A DNA stretch of 12,963 nucleotides, from positions 1 through 12,963 of the forward strand of contig JAFZFL010000186.1 in the NCBI GenBank assembly GCA_017555925.1. The letters are read 5' to 3'. The stretch's first letter is position 1. The number at the start of each line of letters is the position of its first letter. The notes below the pieces were generated by a model. It had not been told where the DNA came from. It did not search any database and was given only the letters and a program-made list of their open reading frames with translations. Below are positions 1 through 5,276 of the stretch, piece after piece. This stretch comes from Bacteroidales bacterium. Its GTDB lineage: Bacteria > Bacteroidota > Bacteroidia > Bacteroidales > UBA932. Both the position numbers and the translations under genes were made by a program.

Positions 1-767
1 GATAGAGGTGTATGTCCGCAAAGCTTTCTGAACTCTCTTATGAGGTGTGACTGGTCGGAATAACCGCATGTATATGCAAGATCTGCCTGATTGATTTTGC
101 CTTGCTGATGCTGCATTTGTTTCAAGGCTTTTTGAAAGCGGACAATACGTGCATATTCTTTAGGGTTCATCCCTATGAGCAGATTAAACTCCCGCTCGAA
201 TTGTTTTTTACTTAAACAGCAAGCTGAAGACAAGTCTGTCACCAGAGTCTGAGGTTCAGTAAACAGTTGTTCTATTGCCGCATTCATTCGTTTTACCCGA
301 TATATGGTGTCGTATGATCTGATTGATAAGCGATCCAAGAGCCAGTTTTCGATCAGAGTCACGCAAAGGTTGTTATCCTCACATTCGAATACCTGTACTG
401 CCAATTCGTTCAGCTGTTCATCTTCAATATCGTAGCCGGAAATTTCTTGATTATAGAAAGAAGAAGCCGGTGCATTCAGAAACATATTTATGGTATGTGG
501 ATGGAACACCACAACAATCATTTCAATGTCGTCATCAGCTTGCAGATGCGATGAGAAGTTGACCTGGCCACTGATTGTCAGTTTGTTCTGAGTCGTATTC
601 AGTTCTGGAATATACAATGGCGTCCGCTTATGGAAGATGATCTGAGGGCATCCTATGGGAAATGTATAGGTGTTCATCATCTGATTGCTGCTGAATACCC
701 AATAGTACCTCACATAAGGCTGTAACGACTTACACGGTTTATAAAAATTGAATGCTTCCTGAATCAT
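1..767 (-). CDS. AraC-family transcriptional regulator (C-terminus cut by window edge)
   Basis: A DNA-binding transcription regulator. The window holds 255 codons from an ATG at 767 and the frame is still open at base 1, so only the extreme C-terminus is missing. The N-terminal part (residues 1-150) has the pattern FYKPCKSLQPYVRYYWVF at residues 8-25, typical of the sensor-like domain found on many Bacteroidota AraC proteins. The AraC helix-turn-helix domain covers residues about 155-255: first helix-turn-helix near LSKKQFEREF (185-194), then GMNPKEYARIVRFQKAL (199-215), and the second near DLAYTCGYSDQSHLIREF (229-246), the family signature. The ATG was chosen because an in-frame TGA lies three codons upstream. 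The first 29 bases overlap the end of the small upstream gene. Ligand and target genes cannot be told from sequence; regulation of neighbouring genes would be inference only. Confidence 0.9.
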   Translation of the reverse strand, partial: MIQEAFNFYKPCKSLQPYVRYYWVFSSNQMMNTYTFPIGCPQIIFHKRTPLYIPELNTTQNKLTISGQVNFSSHLQADDDIEMIVVVFHPHTINMFLNAPASSFYNQEISGYDIEDEQLNELAVQVFECEDNNLCVTLIENWLLDRLSIRSYDTIYRVKRMNAAIEQLFTEPQTLVTDLSSACCLSKKQFEREFNLLIGMNPKEYARIVRFQKALKQMQHQQGKINQADLAYTCGYSDQSHLIREFRKLCGHTPL

Positions 768-969
768 ATAATTTCAAAATACTATCACTATATTCCCTAT
801 ACAGCATATTGTTATCATTAATGTTCATTGGCGTTAAAAGAACTGTACCATCCTTTATTTCAAAAGAATAAATAATAATGGCATTCACTTCATTTTTGAA
901 TTTTTCCCAACTTGCTTTTCGAGGGAATAAATCATAGAAACCTGTTTGTTCAATGTATTTCTTTCCCAT
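739..969 (-). CDS. Small hypothetical protein (76 aa), possibly the rear part of a split gene
   Basis: I do not recognise this family. From the ATG at 969 it encodes 76 residues with no signal peptide or membrane segment. The composition is protein-like: an aromatic-rich stretch YIEQTGFYDLFP (5-16), then WEKFKNEVNAIIIYSFEIKD (21-40), suggesting a small alpha/beta soluble fold. The same frame continues upstream of the ATG, crosses one TAG at 996-994, and stays open to a GTG at 1095. The ATG may therefore be an internal codon of a gene broken by a nonsense change. The 3' end overlaps the start of the AraC gene by 29 bases. It lies on the same strand as, and just downstream of, the EVE-like gene. 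Whether it is expressed is uncertain. Confidence 0.4.
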   Translation of the reverse strand: MGKKYIEQTGFYDLFPRKASWEKFKNEVNAIIIYSFEIKDGTVLLTPMNINDNNMLYREYSDSILKLYDSGSIQFL

Positions 970-993
970 ATTAAGCTCTTTAACACCCTGTTC

Positions 994-1095
994 CTATTGC
1001 ATCTCTACTTTTATGAAGCTAAATATTGCATTTTGTGCTTCCTTCGAAGAAAATATTAGATATTTATAATCTTCAAAATTAATATTAGGATGCAC
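994..1095 (-). pseudogene. Probable N-terminal fragment of the split small hypothetical gene
   Basis: From a GTG at 1095 the minus strand reads 33 residues including NFEDYKYLIFSSKEAQNAIF and FIKVEMQ, then TAG at 996-994. Past that TAG the same frame continues as EQGVKELN and then the ATG of the 76-residue ORF. Joined across the stop, the product would be about 110 residues. No ATG precedes it; an in-frame TGA at 1119-1117 closes the frame upstream. The simplest reading is one small gene broken by a point nonsense change. A short separate gene, or a base error in the assembly, remains possible. Confidence 0.35.
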
Positions 1096-1097
1096 TC

Positions 1098-1583
1098 TTA
1101 GCCAAACCCTGAGACATCAAAATATCCACTAAAATTAAATCTCATATACTTGACTGAATCGTTCAACTTATCTGCCTGCTCCTCATTAAGCAGCTGCCCT
1201 GAATGACCGCCATTCCAAACGAAATCCGGCATCTCAGTGGCTAATTTCTCAGATGAAAGGATAGGGCATCTATCTGGGTGAATCATCTCTTTAATCAACA
1301 TATCCATATAGAAAACCTTTCTTCCTTTTCCCGACCAATCTTTATCCTGGTAGGGATTTGAAGAGAATGTACCGCTCATTACAATGCCATTTGTTCCGGG
1401 GCCAACTTTAACCATATAGAATGAATCACCCTCTCTTGCATTCTCATAATCCCATACACTCCAATTGAAGTCTTCAAGTTTCCAGCCATTGGCTATATCT
1501 CTAAGATCTTCCTCAAATCTCTCCATTGTATATGAAGAAATAGAAGGGTTCCACATAAGAATGAATGTCTTTGGCATTCTCAT
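1098..1583 (-). CDS. EVE/PUA-like domain protein, hypothetical
   Basis: A predicted soluble protein of 161 residues from the ATG at 1583. Its N-terminus, PKTFILMWNPSISSYTMERF, followed by a FNWSVWDYENAREGDSFYMV segment and GTNGIVMSGTFSSNPYQD, follows the EVE/PUA-like pattern: a hydrophobic strand ending in W-N-P, a tryptophan-containing strand, a G-D before a hydrophobic strand, then G-I-V-x-S-G. In established members EVE folds bind modified bases in DNA or RNA. No nuclease or NTPase domain is fused here, so a role is only inferred. The frame is open back to a GTG at 1616, only 10 bases after the aminotransferase stop. I prefer ATG 1583 (or 1577) because conserved-looking sequence begins there. 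The short spacing suggests co-transcription with the aminotransferase gene. Family assignment is by pattern only. Confidence 0.6.
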   Translation of the reverse strand: MRMPKTFILMWNPSISSYTMERFEEDLRDIANGWKLEDFNWSVWDYENAREGDSFYMVKVGPGTNGIVMSGTFSSNPYQDKDWSGKGRKVFYMDMLIKEMIHPDRCPILSSEKLATEMPDFVWNGGHSGQLLNEEQADKLNDSVKYMRFNFSGYFDVSGFG

Positions 1584-1626
1584 TATATCAACTTTCTCAA
1601 GCACACCACTGCTCACCCGATGGCGG

Positions 1627-2772
1627 TTATTTCAGGCAAAGCATATCTATTACCTCTTTGAAGTTCTTGCGGCCAAATCCTATCCTGAGGTAATTGCCAG
1701 GATGTTCAAACATTGGAGATGGGACGGTCATGATGCCATATTTTTTTACTATGGCATTGCTGAATTCAAGGGCTGTTGCTGGTGCTGTTTCCAACAGGTA
1801 GCCTGCTTTGGCAGGATTGATTTCAACAAATGAAACACTTCCTGCAAGAGGTTCTGTGAATGACTTTACAAAGGGTAATTTGCCGTCCTCTATAGCAGCT
1901 TTGAAATATGAAATATTATCCTTGATCTTTTGCACGTTTGGCCCTATAAATTTGTCGGAGTGGTTCAGTGCTATAGTTGACAACACTTCTGATGGCGCAC
2001 TGCTGCAAATGGACAGGTAGTCTTTGAATGAGTGAATTTTGGAGAGCAGTCCTCTGTCTTGTGATACAAACCAGCCTATTCTCAATCCTGCCAGGCCAAA
2101 TGATTTTGCCATTCCCCACAAGCTTATCCCTTTTTCATAAAGATCACACACTGCAGGCAGCTTCTCACAATCGTCGTTTAGGATAAGCTCTCTGTACATC
2201 TCATCTGAATATAGATACGCATTGTTGTTGCGCGCAATCTCCACTATCTGATTAAGTTCATTGGGTGTAATATATGCTCCTGTCGGGTTGTGGGGGAAGT
2301 TTATAACTATAAGGCAGGTCTCATCTTTAACCAGAGATTCCAATGTGTCAACATTGTATTTTCCATTTTCTGGCAGCCAATATGAGATATCGCAGTCAAG
2401 TGATTTGAGTACCTGATATAAAGATTGGTATGCCGGTGATATTACCACTGCATGCGGTTTGCATTTCTTTTGTTGTTGTTCTACAATAACATTCATCATT
2501 ATGAAACTCAGCTCTCCTGGAGAAGCTGCCAACACATTCTCCGGCTTGGCTTTAGTATAGAACCTGCAAATTGCCTCTCTTAAAACAGGACTGCCATAAC
2601 CCTCTGTATATCCCAATGTTAGTGAATTCCACATCGCAAGTTCGTCGGGAGAAGCCTGATTTAAAATATACTCCATTGGATATCCGTCGCAATCTGAAGA
2701 TGACAACATATACTTGGCTGTGAATTCATGTTTGGCAAAATATTGCTCCAAAATAAACGGTGATATTTGCAT
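1627..2772 (-). CDS. PLP-dependent aminotransferase, class I/II
   Basis: A fold-type I PLP enzyme of 381 residues, usual length for the class, expected in the cytoplasm. Visible motifs in order: LGYTEGYGSPVLREAI near the N-terminus, the NFPHNPTGAYI cofactor loop, YSDEMYREL (the Asp that pairs with the pyridine nitrogen and the nearby Tyr), GMAKSFGLAGLRIGW with the Schiff-base lysine at about residue 223, and NYLRIGFGRKNF near the end carrying the carboxylate-binding Arg. Substrate cannot be read from sequence; relatives include amino acid aminotransferases and capreomycidine-synthase-like proteins. The frame is open to 2901, but that extension overlaps the transporter gene and is not family-like. 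The ATG at 2772 (MQISPFILEQYF) lies 22 bases after the transporter stop and gives the normal length. Probably co-transcribed with both neighbours. Confidence 0.9.
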   Translation of the reverse strand: MQISPFILEQYFAKHEFTAKYMLSSSDCDGYPMEYILNQASPDELAMWNSLTLGYTEGYGSPVLREAICRFYTKAKPENVLAASPGELSFIMMNVIVEQQQKKCKPHAVVISPAYQSLYQVLKSLDCDISYWLPENGKYNVDTLESLVKDETCLIVINFPHNPTGAYITPNELNQIVEIARNNNAYLYSDEMYRELILNDDCEKLPAVCDLYEKGISLWGMAKSFGLAGLRIGWFVSQDRGLLSKIHSFKDYLSICSSAPSEVLSTIALNHSDKFIGPNVQKIKDNISYFKAAIEDGKLPFVKSFTEPLAGSVSFVEINPAKAGYLLETAPATALEFSNAIVKKYGIMTVPSPMFEHPGNYLRIGFGRKNFKEVIDMLCLK

Positions 2773-2794
2773 AACGGTAAATAGATGTAATTTT

Positions 2795-3694
2795 TTATCT
2801 TGTTTTGACGGGCTCCATGTGGATGCCAATATGGGTGTTTGGACCAAACTCTTCACGGAGGAGTTGCTCAACCCTGGTGGATGTTGTATGGGCATTTTCA
2901 AGGGTGGTTTGCCCGTCCATACGCAAATGTATTTCTATTGCAATTTGATTGCCGATGCGACGGGTCCTAAGGTGGTGCGGAGAGCTCACCTCTGGGAATG
3001 ATTCTATTATTTGTAGAATGCGTTTCTCTGTTTCGGCGGGCAATGAACGTTCAAGAAGTTCATCAAGGCAGGGCTTGATGAGGCTAATTGCAACTCTTAT
3101 GATAAATGCACTTACAACAATTGCAGCAATGGGGTCGAGGATGCGCCATTTTTCGCCAAGGCAAATTGCACCTCCTATACCTATAAGGGTACCAATTGAA
3201 GAGAATGCATCACTTCTATGATGCCAGGCATTTGCTATTACAGCCTGTGAATTAAGGTTTTTCCCTACACGAACTGTGTATCTGTACAGAATCTCCTTTG
3301 AAATTATTGATACAGCTGCTGCTATCAATGCAATTATGCTTGGAGCTGGGAGGAGTGCGCCATTGATTGCCTCAGATACTTTTGTTGCTCCACTTACAAG
3401 CAGACCAATTCCAACAGCAAAGAGAGCAAGACCTATAAGTGCAGTAGCCAGGGTCTCATATTTTCCATGCCCGTATTTGTGGTCGTCGTCCTCCGGTTTG
3501 CCGGATATTCTTACAAAAACAACTACCACAATATCTGTTATAAAGTCCGACAGAGAGTGAATGGCATCTGCGACCAAAGCAGAACTGTGCCCCAGAATAC
3601 CTGCAGCAAACTTGAATAACAATAGGATAAAGTTGACTATACTGCCAATCCATGTTACTCTATATATTGATTTCTGTCGGGAATTTTTTTGCAT
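2795..3694 (-). CDS. Cation diffusion facilitator (divalent metal efflux transporter)
   Basis: An inner-membrane metal/proton antiporter of the CDF family, 299 residues from the ATG at 3694. About six membrane helices are followed by a soluble C-terminal domain (from about residue 205). Metal-site motifs are intact: ADAIHSLSDFITD in helix 2 (His46 and Asp50) and NAWHHRSDAFSSIG in helix 5 (His158 and Asp162). The HKYGHGKYETLA loop after helix 2 is also typical. An H-D/H-D site is common in zinc exporters, but Fe or Mn cannot be excluded. The C-terminal part carries the conserved ferredoxin-like dimerisation domain, including IEIHLRMDG. The frame is open to 3754, but that start would overlap the upstream gene by 52 bases; ATG 3694 lies 8 bases after the upstream stop and begins normally. 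Part of the 4176-to-1098 operon. Confidence 0.93.
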   Translation of the reverse strand: MQKNSRQKSIYRVTWIGSIVNFILLLFKFAAGILGHSSALVADAIHSLSDFITDIVVVVFVRISGKPEDDDHKYGHGKYETLATALIGLALFAVGIGLLVSGATKVSEAINGALLPAPSIIALIAAAVSIISKEILYRYTVRVGKNLNSQAVIANAWHHRSDAFSSIGTLIGIGGAICLGEKWRILDPIAAIVVSAFIIRVAISLIKPCLDELLERSLPAETEKRILQIIESFPEVSSPHHLRTRRIGNQIAIEIHLRMDGQTTLENAHTTSTRVEQLLREEFGPNTHIGIHMEPVKTR

Positions 3695-3702
3695 TATAGG
3701 TG

Positions 3703-4176
3703 CTATTTGATCAGTGATTTTATATAATCTGCCATTTGTGGAGCATTTTTGCACCCCAACATATATTTGCTGCCATCTTTAAGCTCAACAATGAAGCAAT
3801 CGCTTGAGCGTCCGTAATAGGCAAAATATTTACCCAGGTCACGCTCCTTAAACCAGCCCCAATATCCCATGAAACCTCCACTTCCACAAATGCGTATTGC
3901 ACCCATGGTTGGAGGAGAGATCTTTACAGATTTTACCTCCTTCATAGGTATGGTTTTAATCCTTAAGGAACGGTTTATATAGATTGCATATTTGTCGGCG
4001 GCTATACTCAATGGGGCATAGTACAACCCGGCAAGAAGTATCATTACCAGAATCGCTACCAGCGATAGCCTGATATACATAGGCGGGTTATTGACAAAAA
4101 TAAGTGCAACAAAAATAATGATGCTCAATAGAGTCGTAATTATACTGAATGTGCTTAAAACTACACGTTGTTTCAT
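3703..4176 (-). CDS. Membrane-anchored PH-like domain protein
   Basis: A 157-residue protein with two N-terminal membrane helices (about residues 8-28 and 36-55), followed by a soluble domain of alternating short strands. The strands resemble the bacterial PH-like domains seen in small Bacteroidota membrane proteins: IAADKYAIYINRSLRIKTIP, MKEVKSVKIS, and a C-terminal CFIVELKDGSKYMLGC then QMADYIKSLI. The middle is rich in Gly and aromatics (GSGGFMGYWGWF). Function is unknown; such domains are usually cytoplasmic and membrane-tethered. ATG 4176 is preferred to the in-frame TTG at 4206, because that TTG overlaps a TAnnTTTG promoter element at 4204-4211. First gene of the minus-strand operon, 8 bases ahead of the metal transporter. 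Confidence 0.75.
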   Translation of the reverse strand: MKQRVVLSTFSIITTLLSIIIFVALIFVNNPPMYIRLSLVAILVMILLAGLYYAPLSIAADKYAIYINRSLRIKTIPMKEVKSVKISPPTMGAIRICGSGGFMGYWGWFKERDLGKYFAYYGRSSDCFIVELKDGSKYMLGCKNAPQMADYIKSLIK

Positions 4177-4203
4177 ATTTGTTCTATTTGTATTGTAGTG
4201 TGA

Positions 4204-4211
4204 CAAAATTA
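4204..4211 (-). promoter_or_regulatory. Putative -7 element of the PH/transporter/aminotransferase operon
   Basis: The minus strand reads TAATTTTG, an exact match to the Bacteroidota -7 consensus TAnnTTTG, 27 bases ahead of the ATG at 4176. I found no clear TTTG (-33) element at the usual distance upstream, so the support is one half-site plus its position. If used, the 5' leader would be only about 20 bases. Confidence 0.35.
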
Positions 4212-4339
4212 AGAATAATTCCGACAGGTTCTTTTTATTTGCGTGATAAATTGTGCTTTCCTCAATTGGATGGTGGTGGAAGCATCTGAATATCGTCCAG
4301 AGGAGGTTATTCTGTAGAACAAAGAGGTGTAACGGTTGT

Positions 4340-4370
4340 TTTGTATATAGCGGATTATTTGCTAAATTTG
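4340..4370 (+). promoter_or_regulatory. Bacteroidota-type promoter of the polysaccharide export operon
   Basis: TTTG at 4340-4343, a 19-base spacer, then TAAATTTG at 4363-4370. This matches the TTTG/TAnnTTTG promoter recognised by the Bacteroidota primary sigma factor. Transcription would start near 4377 and leave a leader of roughly 60 bases before the ATG at 4435. There are no flanking inverted repeats that would suggest an invertible capsule-type promoter. Confidence 0.65.
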
Positions 4371-4392
4371 CGTGGTTTTGGTCTTTGAAGAC

Positions 4393-4400
4393 TAATTTTG
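4393..4400 (+). promoter_or_regulatory. Second possible -7 element ahead of the export operon
   Basis: TAATTTTG at 4393-4400 again matches TAnnTTTG, 34 bases ahead of the ATG at 4435. A TTTG at 4367-4370, which is the end of the first promoter's -7 box, sits 22 bases upstream and could act as its -33 element. The two promoters would then be nested. Spacing is longer than ideal, so this one is less certain. Confidence 0.35.
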
Positions 4401-4434
4401 TTCAGTTGATTATTAAATTATAGTTGCTTACATT

Positions 4435-5241
4435 ATGATAAAGAGGTATTGTGTATATGCAATGTTTGCTATTGCATTTATTGTAACATCATGTGCTACA
4501 CCAACAAACATAGCCTATTTTCAAAATAGACTGGTTGACAAACCCGAAAAAATTGACAAGCATGGAGGTATAGTAATCCAGCCTAAAGATATGCTTTCAA
4601 TTGTAGTTTCAAGCAAAAATCCTGAACTTATTGTAATGTTTAACTTGCCGGTTGTAAGCTATCAGGCAGGATCTGAGAGTGTTGCAACAGCCGGCTCCCA
4701 GCGTCTTTTGGGATATGTGGTTGATAATGAAGGTTATATTGATTTCCCAATTCTTGGACGTCTTAAAGTGGACGGCCTGACTCGTTGGGAACTTTCTGAA
4801 ATGATAAAGAACAGGCTTCTTGATGAGGGGTATCTTTCCGATGCAGTTGTTATTGTCGAGTTTATGAATTTTAAAGTCTCTGTAATAGGAGAGGTCAATG
4901 CTCCTGGAACATATACAATAGCAGGTGATAAAGTTACAGTGCTTCAGGCAATCTCCTTGGCTAAGGATCTTACCATATTCGGACAGCGAGAAAATGTAAC
5001 AGTCATTAGGGAGAAGGATAATGAGCGTATTATGTACCAGATAAACTTGTGCGATGTGGATATGTTCAAGTCTCCAGCTTATTATCTGCAGCAGAATGAT
5101 ATAGTATATATTGAACCAAGCAGTATCAAGGCACGTCAGTCTACAACAGATGACAAGGCATTGAGAATGACGAGCATCATGGTTTCTTCAGGTTCATTGC
5201 TTGTCTCAATTGCAACACTTATAATAAGTCTGGTACGATAG
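4435..5241 (+). CDS. Wza-type polysaccharide export outer-membrane lipoprotein
   Basis: A 268-residue lipoprotein expected to form the outer-membrane/periplasmic export channel for a capsular or extracellular polysaccharide. A signal peptide (1-19) ends in the lipobox VTSC with the acylated Cys20. A poly-export domain follows (about 45-145; GGIVIQPKDMLSIVVSSKNP, then GYVVDNEGYIDFPILGRLKV). Next is a SLBB-type domain (about 150-225; VSVIGEVNAPGTYTIAGDKV, then VLQAISLAKDLTIFGQRENV). The C-terminus is a hydrophobic helix (about 245-266) that could span the outer membrane, as in Wza. The protein is shorter than E. coli Wza, as is usual in Bacteroidota. It is first in a three-gene unit with the chain-length kinase 35 bases downstream, and two promoter elements lie upstream. 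Symbol withheld, as Bacteroidota homologues carry varied names. Confidence 0.93.
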   Translation: MIKRYCVYAMFAIAFIVTSCATPTNIAYFQNRLVDKPEKIDKHGGIVIQPKDMLSIVVSSKNPELIVMFNLPVVSYQAGSESVATAGSQRLLGYVVDNEGYIDFPILGRLKVDGLTRWELSEMIKNRLLDEGYLSDAVVIVEFMNFKVSVIGEVNAPGTYTIAGDKVTVLQAISLAKDLTIFGQRENVTVIREKDNERIMYQINLCDVDMFKSPAYYLQQNDIVYIEPSSIKARQSTTDDKALRMTSIMVSSGSLLVSIATLIISLVR

Positions 5242-5276
5242 AAACCCTATTAATCCAATAAATAACTGATAGAACT

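Noticed and set aside
1465..1833. Plus-strand open frame of 122 residues across the EVE-like and aminotransferase genes
   Set aside because: It crosses the junction of two well-supported minus-strand genes, and its translation looks like a back-frame with Cys/Trp-rich stretches.
2773..2901. Longer aminotransferase start at 2901 (43 extra residues)
   Set aside because: The extension lies over the end of the transporter gene and is not family-like; ATG 2772 gives the normal length and follows the transporter stop by 22 bases.
3695..3754. Longer transporter start at 3754
   Set aside because: It would overlap the upstream gene by 52 bases; ATG 3694 sits 8 bases after that gene's stop and begins the protein normally.
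4212..4434. Invertible promoter or UpxY-type capsule regulator region ahead of the export operon
   Set aside because: No flanking inverted repeats and no UpxY/UpxZ-like coding sequence are visible; only ordinary promoter elements.
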